Part shown: piece by piece, positions 53,197 through 61,250 of the stretch
Layout: every line of letters starts with the position of its first letter
Position numbering within the stretch: the first letter of the stretch is position 1
Assembly: GCA_025846845.1 (NCBI GenBank)
Contig: JAOYTL010000017.1
Span: forward strand, 1-64,000
Source of the DNA: Alloboseaceae bacterium BT-24-1
Lineage (GTDB): Bacteria > Pseudomonadota > Alphaproteobacteria > Rhizobiales > Beijerinckiaceae
DNA length: 64,000 bases
Direction: 5' to 3'
The notes under the pieces: model-generated
Databases searched by the model: none
What the model was told of the DNA's origin: nothing
Seen by the model: only the letters and a program-made list of their open reading frames with translations
Program-made: the position numbers and the translations under genes

Positions 53197-53508
53197 ATGA
53201 GACGCGTATTCTTCCTGGCCGGGGCCATTGGTCTCGCCGGCATCGCGGCAGGTTGCTCGCAGCCGCAGCGCTTCGGCGCCCCGCCTCCCGGTCTTGCGCC
53301 AAGCGGCGGCGCGGCGGCCAAGCGAATCAGCAGCGATGGCGCCGGCGGCCTGCAATTGCCTGATGGGACGCGCGTCCAGACCGACCAGAGCGGCGGCTTC
53401 ACGCTGCCCAACGGCGCCTATGTCCGGCGTGACCGCTCCGGTGCGCTCAACCTGCCGAATGGCTCGCGCTGCGTGCCCGACAATCAGGGCGGCTATATCT
53501 GCCCGTAA
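53197..53508 (+). CDS. Small putative lipoprotein with short beta repeats
   Basis: A 103-residue protein with AGGAGG upstream. The N-terminus is a lipoprotein-type signal with IAAGC as lipobox, an acceptable but not perfect form. The mature part carries three near-repeats of about 19 residues of the pattern GG-LQLPDGTRV / GG-FTLPNGAYV / GA-LNLPNGSRC. The tail ends CVPDNQGGYICP with two cysteines. The function is unknown. A gap of 219 bp upstream shows no other gene. Confidence 0.65.
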   Translation: MRRVFFLAGAIGLAGIAAGCSQPQRFGAPPPGLAPSGGAAAKRISSDGAGGLQLPDGTRVQTDQSGGFTLPNGAYVRRDRSGALNLPNGSRCVPDNQGGYICP

Positions 53509-53520
53509 GGCGAGATCGGC

Positions 53521-54807
53521 TCAGCCTGTCTCTGCAACACGATTGAAGAAGTCGGGCGTGCCCATCTGGCCGCCCTTCAGTACGATGTCGAGGCTATCGA
53601 GCTTGGAATCGTCGCTATGGGCGCGGCAGAGCGGCGCGCCCGGTGTGCAGGGTGAGCGATAGGACAGCCCCCAGAGATCGAGCGCGCGGATCGCCAGCGT
53701 CGAAGTGTCGCCGCCGGCGACCACCAGCCGGGCGATCCGCGCCTCGCTCATGATCGCGCGCAGCAATGCGCTGGTCTCGGCCGCGACCTTGCCGGTCTCG
53801 GCTGGCGCGCCCGCTGGCTTGTTGGTGATCAGCATGACGTTGCGCTGGGCGAGGCGAGCGAGTGCCTCGGTGCCTAATTCTTCGCGGTAAGCGGGTTCGC
53901 TGGTCAACCGCGCCGGATCGATAGCGATCCTGTCATAGCCCTCGGCGAGCTCGACCTGGGCGCGAGTCACCGGTGAGAGGCTGCCGACCAGAGCCAGCAG
54001 ATTGCCGCCGGAAGCGGAGCGTGCGAGCTTCGGCATCTCGGTTTGCGCAGCCTGTGGGAAGCCGGCGAAGGCCTGCGCCACCGAGCTCGCGCCGATCGCA
54101 AGCATCGGCCCGGCGCTCATGCGCTCGCGCAGCAGGGTTCCGATCGCCGTAAGATCGGACGGGCGCGCGACGTCGAAGAGCACGGCTTCAGGCTCTGCAG
54201 CCAGCGCAGCGTCGAGGGTCAGCCCGATCCCATCGCCCTCATGGCTGCGATAGTCGACGAGGGCGACGCGCTCCAGCCCCTGCGCCGCCAGATGCCGGCG
54301 CAGATCAGCCTCTCCCATCGGCGTCACCGGGTGGATACTCATGGTCGGGTGACGGTCGATGCGGTGGACGCTGCCGCCGGCTCCGGCTGCGGCGAAGAGA
54401 TTGCCGAACAGGCAGTAGCGGCCGAGATTGGGCTGGCCGCCGATGATTGGCAGCAGCGGATTGGAGAAGTGCGGCCGCAAGGCCCGCGCCGCTGCGCCGA
54501 GGCTGCCGATCCCGGGCGCGCTGTCGAAGGTCGAGCAGCACTTGTAATGCAGCAGCGAGACGTCAAGCTCTGCGAAGAAGCCCCCGGCCGCGCCCAGCTC
54601 CTGCGCCATGGCGTCCGGCGCCATGGCCCGCGTCGCGCCGGCGATCCCGACCGCGTCGAGCGGTCCGGCACTGGCGAGTTGCTCGGGCGTCGGGATGCGC
54701 AGGAAGAGCAGAGCGCGCTGTCCGGCTTCCGCCAATGTGGCGAGCGTGTCGGTGGCACCGGTGAAGTCGTCGCCATACCAGCCGTAGCGGGGGCCTGCCT
54801 CAGCCAT
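53521..54807 (-). CDS. oiaK: Four-carbon acid sugar kinase family (DUF1537), probable 3-oxo-isoapionate kinase OiaK
   Basis: A 428-residue kinase of the DUF1537 fold. The N-terminal substrate motif YGDDFTGATDT is at residues 11-21, and the C-terminal nucleotide part has VVAGGDTS near 363-370 and LKGGQMG near 412-418. Family members phosphorylate four- and five-carbon sugar acids. It begins two bases after the RuBisCO-like gene, the pairing described for apionate degradation, where OiaK makes 3-oxo-isoapionate 4-phosphate for OiaX. The gene name is inferred from context. Confidence 0.75.
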   Translation of the reverse strand: MAEAGPRYGWYGDDFTGATDTLATLAEAGQRALLFLRIPTPEQLASAGPLDAVGIAGATRAMAPDAMAQELGAAGGFFAELDVSLLHYKCCSTFDSAPGIGSLGAAARALRPHFSNPLLPIIGGQPNLGRYCLFGNLFAAAGAGGSVHRIDRHPTMSIHPVTPMGEADLRRHLAAQGLERVALVDYRSHEGDGIGLTLDAALAAEPEAVLFDVARPSDLTAIGTLLRERMSAGPMLAIGASSVAQAFAGFPQAAQTEMPKLARSASGGNLLALVGSLSPVTRAQVELAEGYDRIAIDPARLTSEPAYREELGTEALARLAQRNVMLITNKPAGAPAETGKVAAETSALLRAIMSEARIARLVVAGGDTSTLAIRALDLWGLSYRSPCTPGAPLCRAHSDDSKLDSLDIVLKGGQMGTPDFFNRVAETG

Positions 54808-54809
54808 GT

Positions 54810-56084
54810 TCAGCCGCTGCCCTTGCCGAAGAAGGCGAGCGCCTGCGCGAGTTCGCCGTGCTCCTTGGCTGCCTCGCTTAAGGGCACGCCGGCCGCGACC
54901 GCCTGCCAGGCCTGGCGGATGCTGGCGACGCCGGCCGCCGGGCCGCCGGGGTGGGCGAGGATGCCACCGCCGGCCATGAACAGGAGGTCGTCATGGCCGA
55001 GCGCATCCCAGGTCGGCTGCGCCGTGCCGGCCCATTGCCCGGAGGAGAAGGCCGGCAGCACGCGGTCGTCTATGCCATCCGTCAGCGGCGTCACGCAGTC
55101 CTTGGCGGAGGTCACGACCTCCTCGTCCTCCTGTGCGAACTTGCCCTGCAAGCCATGCACATGCATGTGGTCGACGCCGGCGAGCCGCCAAAGCGTCTGG
55201 TAGGCCTGGAAGCCGATGCCGAGCAAAGGGTGGCGCGAGAGTGCGCCGAAGCCGTTGCGATGGCCGTGCAGCGCAAGACTGGTCGAGCGCCGCAAGGTCT
55301 CGACCGCCGAATAGCCGCACCAGTTCAGACTGACCATGACGCAGGTGCCGCCCTCGCGCTCGACCAGCTCGGCATGGCGGCGCATCTGGTCGGTCTCGGC
55401 GCTGATGTTGAAAGCGACCATCACCGTCTTGCCGGTGCGATCCTGATGACGGCGCACCGCAGCCATCACGGCTGGTACGCGCTGGGCCAGCGGCGCGTGG
55501 ACCGGATCGGCCGAGATCTCGTCATCCTTGATGAAGTCGAGCCCGGCCGCACAGAGCTTGCCCACCAGCTCGGCGGTCTCGTAGGGGCGCAGGCCGACAT
55601 TGGGCTTGATGATCGAGCCGATCATCGGGCCATCAGTCACGCCGGTCGCCCGGCGAGTGCCGGCGATGCCGCGCGTCGGCAGTGGGAACAGGCGGCGATA
55701 GGCGGCCGGCAAGGCCATGCTCTCAAGCCTGAGCCCGGTGACCTCGCCGAGATCGAACAGGTTGCCGGCGACGATCGAGGCCAGCGTCGGCAGGTTGGCG
55801 CCGACATTGTCGACCGGGAAGGAGAGCGTGACCCTGGCGCGCCGCCATGGCCCATCGACACCCTTCCGCGTCAGCCAAGCATTGGGCAGACTCGGCTCCG
55901 CAGCGCTGTCCAGTTCCTCCACTGCGATGACGACGGCACGGGTGCGGTCGCGGAGTTCGTCAGTCTCGCCAGCGACGCGGGTGAAGGTACCGCTCGACTG
56001 CTCGCCGGCCATCACCTCGGCGACCTTGCGAGGGTCGAGCGGCGTCTCGATCAGATAGGAGGCCTTGAAGCGTTCGGTCGCCAT
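54810..56084 (-). CDS. oiaX: RuBisCO-like protein, probable 3-oxo-isoapionate-4-phosphate enzyme OiaX
   Basis: A 424-residue type IV RuBisCO homologue. The carbamylation lysine (Lys186) and metal ligands Asp188 and Glu189 are kept in GLDFIKDDE, and Lys160 (IIKP) and the loop-6 lysine Lys315 are kept. The second active-site lysine of true RuBisCO is replaced by Asn162, and the phosphate site GGGILAHPGG is present. It is therefore an enzyme, not carbon-fixing. Next to a DUF1537 kinase the known role is OiaX, splitting 3-oxo-isoapionate 4-phosphate to 3-phosphoglycerate and glycolate. Confidence 0.8.
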   Translation of the reverse strand: MATERFKASYLIETPLDPRKVAEVMAGEQSSGTFTRVAGETDELRDRTRAVVIAVEELDSAAEPSLPNAWLTRKGVDGPWRRARVTLSFPVDNVGANLPTLASIVAGNLFDLGEVTGLRLESMALPAAYRRLFPLPTRGIAGTRRATGVTDGPMIGSIIKPNVGLRPYETAELVGKLCAAGLDFIKDDEISADPVHAPLAQRVPAVMAAVRRHQDRTGKTVMVAFNISAETDQMRRHAELVEREGGTCVMVSLNWCGYSAVETLRRSTSLALHGHRNGFGALSRHPLLGIGFQAYQTLWRLAGVDHMHVHGLQGKFAQEDEEVVTSAKDCVTPLTDGIDDRVLPAFSSGQWAGTAQPTWDALGHDDLLFMAGGGILAHPGGPAAGVASIRQAWQAVAAGVPLSEAAKEHGELAQALAFFGKGSG

Positions 56085-56088
56085 GTCG

Positions 56089-56628
56089 TCAGAGCTTACT
56101 CAGATCGGGAAAGGGGCGCACCGGGTCCTTGCCGTCCCAGCTCTCACCCGCCTCACGGATCAGCCGGAACATCTCGCCCTTTGGGCCGGCGACCTCGGAG
56201 AGCTCTATCACCGTGCCGGGATGGTAGTGCGTATCGAAATAGATGAAGCGGCCGCGCTCGCCGACTTCGCCCGACATCACCGGCTTGAAGCCCTCCGCCA
56301 GCAGCCGCGTGAGGTCGGCGTCGTAGTCCGAGGTCCAGTAGGCGACATGCTGCAGGCCGCTATGGCCGGCATCGGTGAAATCCTTGTACATCGACGGCAC
56401 TGCGTTGCGGCACTGGATCAATTCGATCTGCAGCGGGCCGGAATTGGCGAGTGCCACCGAGTTATGCGGCTCGTAGGCTTCGCCCATGTAGCGGTAGTTT
56501 TTGATCGGGACTTTGGGATTGTAGAAGAACGGCCCGACGCCGAGCACCCGGCTCCAGTAGTCCATCGCCGCCTCGATATCGGGGACGACATAGCCGGCCT
56601 GACGGATCTGGCCAAAATGACGGCTCAT
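56089..56628 (-). CDS. VOC-family (glyoxalase-fold) protein
   Basis: A 179-residue protein of the vicinal-oxygen-chelate fold. It starts MSRHFGQIRQAGYVVPDIEA with a conserved pattern, GLQHVAYWTSDYD in the second half and a late VIELSEV glutamate likely to bind metal. It sits four bases before the RuBisCO-like gene in the TRAP operon. VOC enzymes include epimerases, lyases and dioxygenases; a sugar-acid epimerase or isomerase step upstream of OiaK is possible. No specific assignment is made. Confidence 0.75.
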   Translation of the reverse strand: MSRHFGQIRQAGYVVPDIEAAMDYWSRVLGVGPFFYNPKVPIKNYRYMGEAYEPHNSVALANSGPLQIELIQCRNAVPSMYKDFTDAGHSGLQHVAYWTSDYDADLTRLLAEGFKPVMSGEVGERGRFIYFDTHYHPGTVIELSEVAGPKGEMFRLIREAGESWDGKDPVRPFPDLSKL

Positions 56629-56664
56629 GACGGGTGCTTTCCTGCGAAGATCGATGGTTGAGCG

Positions 56665-58542
56665 CTAGAGGAAGCCGATGGAGAACCACGGCACGGCGGC
56701 GACGACGACGAGGCCGACCAGCAGGGCCGCGACATAGGCCCAGATGTATTTCAGCCCCTCGTCGGGATTGATCTTCGAGATCGCGCAGGCGCCGTAGTAG
56801 CCGACGCCGAAGGGCGGGGCGAAGAGGCCGATGCCCATGGCGAAGATCACGACCATGGCGTAGTGCACTTCGTGCACGCCGATCTGCTTGGCGATCGGGA
56901 AGAGCAGCGGCCCGAACAGCACGATCGCCGGGATGCCTTCGAGCACGCTGCCGAGGATGACGAAGGCGACGATCGAGATGGCGAGGAAGCCCCATGTGCC
57001 GCCAGGCACCGCCGCCATGACCTTGGCGAGGTCCTGCGAGAAGCCCGATTGCGTCAGCCCCCAGGCCATGGCCGTGGCGCAGCCGATGATGAAGATGATC
57101 GCGCCGGTGAGCGATGCGGTGTCGACCAGCATGCCTTTGAGGCGGCGCCAGTCGAACTGGCGGTAGATCAGGATGCCGGCCAGCACCGCATAGGCGATGC
57201 CGATGGTCGAGACCTCGGTCGCGGTGGCGACGCCCTCGACGACCGCGGCGCGGATGACGAAGGGCAGGGCGATGGCTGGCAGCGCGATCAGGCAGAGCCT
57301 GCCGATCTCGCGCTTCGAATACTTGGTGACGTGGCTGAGATCTTCGCCCCGGTTGCGCCACCAGACGACGAAGCAGAGCGCGATGCCGAGCACGACCGCC
57401 GGCAACATGCCGCCGGTGAACAGCGCCGCGATCGAGACGCCGGTGACCGAGCCGATGGTGATCAGCACGATCGAGGGCGGGATCGTCTCGGTCTGCGCGC
57501 CCGTCGCCGAAAGCAGCGCGACGAGGTCGCCGGGCTTGGCACCGCGCTTCTGCATCTCCGGGAACAGCACCGGCGCGATCGCCGCCATGTCGGCGATCTT
57601 CGAGCCGGAGATGCCGGAGACCAGATACATCGCGCCGACCAGCACATAGGACAGCCCGCCGCGGACATGGCCGAGCAGCGACGCCAGGAACTGGATCATG
57701 GCGCGCGCCATGCCGGTCATCTCGATCAGCGCGCCGAGGAAGATGAAGAGCGGCACGGCGAGCAGGATGAGGTGGCTCATGCCCTCGTCGAGCCGGCCGA
57801 CCATGACGACCATCGGCGTCGAGGTGGTCAGCGAGAGATAGCCGAAGGTGGCGAGCGCGAAGGAAAAGGCGATCGGCACCCCGGCGAAGACGTTGGCCGC
57901 GACGATGCCGACGAAGAAGATCACGAGGTTGAGCTTGCCGAGCGGCTTCAACGCCGGCCCGAGCAGCCAGAACAGGACGATCAGTGCCACCGTGACGCCG
58001 GCGGCCAGCAGGACGGGCTTCCACGAGCCGAAGCGCAGCAGGCGGCAGAAGGCGGCGAACAGCATCAGCACGATGCCGATCGGCAGCGCCGCGGCACGCC
58101 AGGAATTTGCGATCTCCAGCGCCGGCGTGACGATGAAGCGCTCGTCCTCGGCATAATCCAGCGCCTCGGGCAGGATCATCAGCAGGAAGGCGATCGCCGC
58201 GGTGATGGCGAGCGCTTCGAGCACGGCGCGGGTCTGCGGACCGACGCGGGTGACGAGACCGGTCATGCGCATGTGCTCGCCGCGGCGCAGGGCCACGACC
58301 GCGCCGAGCATGGAGAGCCAGAGGAACAGGATCGAGGCGAGCTCGTCGGACCAGACCAGCGGTGCGTGGAAGACGTAGCGAGCGGTGACACCCGCCCCGA
58401 GGATGATGATCTCGGCGAGGACGAGCACGGCCGCGACGAGCTCGACCACCGTGCCGACGGCGCGGTCGAGCCTGTCGGCGAGGCGACCGAGGCCGGTCGC
58501 CGGCATGGCCGGCGGCGGCAGGGTGGCAGCGTGAACGTCCAT
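56665..58542 (-). CDS. TRAP importer, fused small and large permease (DctQ-DctM)
   Basis: A 625-residue inner-membrane protein from the ATG at 58542 (GAGG seven bases upstream). Residues 1 to about 180 are a four-helix DctQ-like part (ILGAGVTARYVFHAPLVWSDELA in adjacent parts) and the rest is a DctM-like part with about 12 helices, including GVPIAFSFALATFGYL, SGISGSKIADMAAI and FAPPFGVGYYGACAI. Fused QM permeases are a recognised TRAP subtype. It works with the binding protein encoded upstream and is driven by an ion gradient. Confidence 0.92.
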   Translation of the reverse strand: MDVHAATLPPPAMPATGLGRLADRLDRAVGTVVELVAAVLVLAEIIILGAGVTARYVFHAPLVWSDELASILFLWLSMLGAVVALRRGEHMRMTGLVTRVGPQTRAVLEALAITAAIAFLLMILPEALDYAEDERFIVTPALEIANSWRAAALPIGIVLMLFAAFCRLLRFGSWKPVLLAAGVTVALIVLFWLLGPALKPLGKLNLVIFFVGIVAANVFAGVPIAFSFALATFGYLSLTTSTPMVVMVGRLDEGMSHLILLAVPLFIFLGALIEMTGMARAMIQFLASLLGHVRGGLSYVLVGAMYLVSGISGSKIADMAAIAPVLFPEMQKRGAKPGDLVALLSATGAQTETIPPSIVLITIGSVTGVSIAALFTGGMLPAVVLGIALCFVVWWRNRGEDLSHVTKYSKREIGRLCLIALPAIALPFVIRAAVVEGVATATEVSTIGIAYAVLAGILIYRQFDWRRLKGMLVDTASLTGAIIFIIGCATAMAWGLTQSGFSQDLAKVMAAVPGGTWGFLAISIVAFVILGSVLEGIPAIVLFGPLLFPIAKQIGVHEVHYAMVVIFAMGIGLFAPPFGVGYYGACAISKINPDEGLKYIWAYVAALLVGLVVVAAVPWFSIGFL

Positions 58543-58574
58543 GGCGTGTCCTCGGAATCCGGTCCCGGCAAGCC

Positions 58575-59591
58575 TCAGGCGAGCTTGCCGACCGCCCCCT
58601 CGAGCAGGCCCCAGGCCTCGGCGCCGAAGCGCTCCTGCCATTCCTTGTAGAACCCGCCATCGCGGAGCTTGGCCCGGAAGCTCTCGGGGTTGGTCTTGTT
58701 GAAGGCAAGCCCCTTGGATTGCAGGTCGGCCTGCACGGTTTCGTTGAGGCTCTTGATGTCGCCGCGCTGCGCCACGCCGGCGTCGTTGATCGCGGACGCC
58801 ACGATCTTCTGGATATCGGGCGGCAGGCCGCGCCAGGCGCGTCCGTTGGCGATGAACCAGAAACCGTCCCAGATATGGTTCGAGACCGCGCAGCTCTTCT
58901 GCACCTCGTAGAGCTTGGCGACCTGGATGATCGGCAGTGGATTCTCCTGCGCGTCGACCACCTTGGTTTGCAGCGCCGAATAGACCTCGGAGAACTGCAG
59001 GCTGGCCGGGGCGGCACCGAGCGCCTTGAACATCGAGATCGAGAGCGGCGAGACCGGCACGCGGATTTTGAGCGAGGCCATGTCGGCCGCCTGCTCGATC
59101 GCCTTGCCCGAGGTCGTCATCTGGCGAAAGCCGTTGTCCCACATCTTCTCGAAGGCGTAGAGATTGACCTTCTCGATCGCCGCCCGGACATGCGCGCCGA
59201 CCGGCCCGTCCATCGCCTTCCAGACCTGGTCGTAATCGGCGAAGGCGAAGCCGACCGCGTTGATCGCCGCGACCGGCACCAGAGTCGCGATCACCAGCGC
59301 GGAGGGGGTGAAGAAGGTGATGCCGCCATTGCGGACCTGGCTCAGCATGTCGGTGTCGCCGCCGAGCTGGTTGTTCGGGAAGATCTTGATCTCGACCCGG
59401 CCGTTCGTCTCCCTGGCGACGCGGTCGGCCGCCTGCTGGGCGCGGATGTTGAGCGGGTGGCTGAGCGGCAGGTTGTTGCCGTATTTCAGCTCGATCTCGG
59501 CGGCACGCGCGATCATCGGCATGCCGATCAGCGATGCGGCGGGGGCGGCGGCGAGGCCCTTGATGAGCGTGCGGCGGCTCGGTCCGGTCAT
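58575..59591 (-). CDS. TRAP importer, periplasmic substrate-binding protein (DctP)
   Basis: A 338-residue DctP-family protein with a twin-arginine-type signal (SRRTLIKGLAAAPAAS). The mature part begins IELKYGNNLPLSHPLN and contains KIFPNNQLGGDTDML and the substrate-arginine segment LKIRVPVSPL. Such proteins bind carboxylates including sugar acids. As first gene of the operon with OiaK- and OiaX-like enzymes, an apionate-type sugar acid is the expected ligand. Confidence 0.92.
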   Translation of the reverse strand: MTGPSRRTLIKGLAAAPAASLIGMPMIARAAEIELKYGNNLPLSHPLNIRAQQAADRVARETNGRVEIKIFPNNQLGGDTDMLSQVRNGGITFFTPSALVIATLVPVAAINAVGFAFADYDQVWKAMDGPVGAHVRAAIEKVNLYAFEKMWDNGFRQMTTSGKAIEQAADMASLKIRVPVSPLSISMFKALGAAPASLQFSEVYSALQTKVVDAQENPLPIIQVAKLYEVQKSCAVSNHIWDGFWFIANGRAWRGLPPDIQKIVASAINDAGVAQRGDIKSLNETVQADLQSKGLAFNKTNPESFRAKLRDGGFYKEWQERFGAEAWGLLEGAVGKLA

Positions 59592-59612
59592 GATGTCCTC
59601 CCTGGACGTGCT

Positions 59613-59664
59613 GATGCGATTTGATCGCTCTTGAGTGCTTGACGCTCAGCATAGAAATCGCATC
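59613..59664. promoter_or_regulatory. Divergent control region with inverted repeats (probable LacI operator)
   Basis: GATGCGATTT at 59613-59622 and AAATCGCATC at 59655-59664 are perfect inverted 10-mers 32 bp apart. The left copy also forms the compact palindrome GCGAT-TTG-ATCGC at 59616-59628. They lie between the dctP-type and lacI-type genes, where a LacI-family regulator would bind to control both. Two sites at this spacing would allow cooperative binding or looping. Confidence 0.6.
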
Positions 59665-59704
59665 TGATGGTCTTCAAGCTCATTTTCTGATGGTTTTTGA
59701 TTGT

Positions 59705-60790
59705 ATGAATGTGCTCACCCCCAAGCTTGCCGAGGAGTCCGAGCCATCCACGCCACGCCGTCGCCAGATGGCGCGGGTCGAGGATGTCGCGCGGCTCGCA
59801 GGCGTCTCGACCGCGACGGTCGACCGGGTGCTGAACCAGCGCCCGGGTGTGCGGCCGGCGACCGTCCAGCGCGTGCTGAAAGCGGCGGGCGAACTCGGCT
59901 ATGTCATGGAAGGCGCGCTACCGGCGAGCGCGCTGCGCCCCTTGCGACTAGGCTTCCTGCTGCCGGCCGGGAATAACCGCTTCCTCGGCATGCTCGGCCG
60001 GCAGATCGCGGGATCGCAGGACCAGCTCGCCTCCTTCAACATGCGCGCCCGGGTCGAGCATATCGAGAGCTTCAAACCGGAGCTGCTTGCCCATGAGCTC
60101 CGGCGGATCGGCCGCGAGGTCGACGGCGTCGCCTTCATGGCGCTGGAACACCCGACTGTGCGCGAAGCTGTCGATATCCTCGCCGAACGCGGCGTGCCCA
60201 GCGTCACGCTGATCTCCGATATCGCCAACACCGCCCGCGCCGCCTATGTCGGCCTCGACAACCGCGCTGCCGGGCGCACCGCCGGCCAGCTCATCGCCCG
60301 CTTCATCGGGCCGCGCCGGGCCAAGGTCGCCAAGGTGGCGATGATCGCCGGCAGCCTGAGCTATCGCGCCCATGAGGAGCGCGAGATGGGCTTCCTGCAT
60401 CTGTTCGAGGAGCTCTACCCGGACATCGCCGTGGTCGGCCTGCGCGAAGGCCATGACGACGAGGTCAAGAACTACCGCCAGACCAAGACGCTGCTCGGCC
60501 AGCATCCGGACCTCGCCGGCATCTACAATATTGGCGGTGGACCGGAGGGAATCGCTCGAGCGCTGAAGGAGGCCGGGCGGCAGGATATCGTCTTCGTCGG
60601 CCACGGGCTGACACCGGAGACACGCGGCCTCCTCGTCGACGGCACCATGGATGCGGTCATCACCCAGCAGCCCCTGGCGACGCTGATGAGCTGCGTCGCG
60701 ATCTTCGCGAACCTGCGCGCCGGGCGGCCGGCAGCCGAGGGCACGGCGCGACCCGGCATCGAGATCGTGCTGCGCGAGAACCTGCCCTGA
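59705..60790 (+). CDS. LacI-family transcriptional regulator
   Basis: A 361-residue regulator if begun at ATG 59705; no clear ribosome site is seen and a start at 59768 is possible. The LacI helix-turn-helix reads VEDVARLAGVSTATVDRVLNQ, split here as VEDVARLAGVS and TATVDRVLNQ, followed by a hinge helix. The periplasmic-binding-type effector domain ends with VDAVITQQP-like and PGIEIVLRENLP segments. It is divergent from the TRAP/oia operon and probably represses it until a sugar acid or phosphate ester is present. Confidence 0.88.
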   Translation: MNVLTPKLAEESEPSTPRRRQMARVEDVARLAGVSTATVDRVLNQRPGVRPATVQRVLKAAGELGYVMEGALPASALRPLRLGFLLPAGNNRFLGMLGRQIAGSQDQLASFNMRARVEHIESFKPELLAHELRRIGREVDGVAFMALEHPTVREAVDILAERGVPSVTLISDIANTARAAYVGLDNRAAGRTAGQLIARFIGPRRAKVAKVAMIAGSLSYRAHEEREMGFLHLFEELYPDIAVVGLREGHDDEVKNYRQTKTLLGQHPDLAGIYNIGGGPEGIARALKEAGRQDIVFVGHGLTPETRGLLVDGTMDAVITQQPLATLMSCVAIFANLRAGRPAAEGTARPGIEIVLRENLP

Positions 60791-60802
60791 CGGGCTGAGG
60801 CG

Positions 60803-61084
60803 TCAGGTGGTGCGACCGACCTCGCGCGCCACCGCCGAGAACGGTCTCATATCGGTGTCGGGCCGCGTCGCGATCGACAGGAAGCGCGCGGCGAAGGCGA
60901 TGGAATCGCGCTGGCTCGGGCTGAGCTGGTCGCAGCGCTGTTGGTCGGCGAGCCCCGTCTGCTCGGCCTCGGTCAGCGCGGCCTTGAGCTGCGCTTCGCT
61001 GAGGGCCCCCGATGCCACCAGTGAGCGCAACACGGCGGTGAAGGCCAGCAGCATGCCTTCGAGCTGTAGATTGGCGACGTTCAT
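60803..61084 (-). CDS. Small hypothetical helical protein
   Basis: A 93-residue protein from the ATG at 61084, chosen for GGAGG five bases upstream. It begins MNVANLQLEGMLLAFTAVLRSL and contains LSEAQLKAALTEAEQTGL, a short helical pattern, then LSPSQRDSIAFAARFL. It has no signal peptide or known motif. It converges on the LacI gene 12 bp away. Confidence 0.55.
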   Translation of the reverse strand: MNVANLQLEGMLLAFTAVLRSLVASGALSEAQLKAALTEAEQTGLADQQRCDQLSPSQRDSIAFAARFLSIATRPDTDMRPFSAVAREVGRTT

Positions 61085-61250
61085 CTCGTCCTCCACCAGC
61101 CAGCGCCGGGCAGATCCGGCGCTGCCATCGTTGCATGCCTGATCCGGTCTTGCGATCGATTCCAAAGCAACCCTTCAGGCGAGCAATGGTTCTCAGGATC
61201 TGGAGGCGGAAGGCAGCGCGGCTGATCGATAGCCGCGCTGCGACGTCAAG

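Noticed and set aside
56863..58650. A 595-codon open frame antisense to the TRAP permease
   Set aside because: Its composition (long runs of Asp, Glu, His, Arg) is that of reverse-strand shadows in GC-rich DNA. The TRAP protein explains the region.
58543..59652. In-frame upstream extension of the TRAP permease through the dctP-type gene
   Set aside because: The long open frame overlaps the binding-protein gene in a different frame. The ATG at 58542 has a ribosome site and a proper N-terminus.
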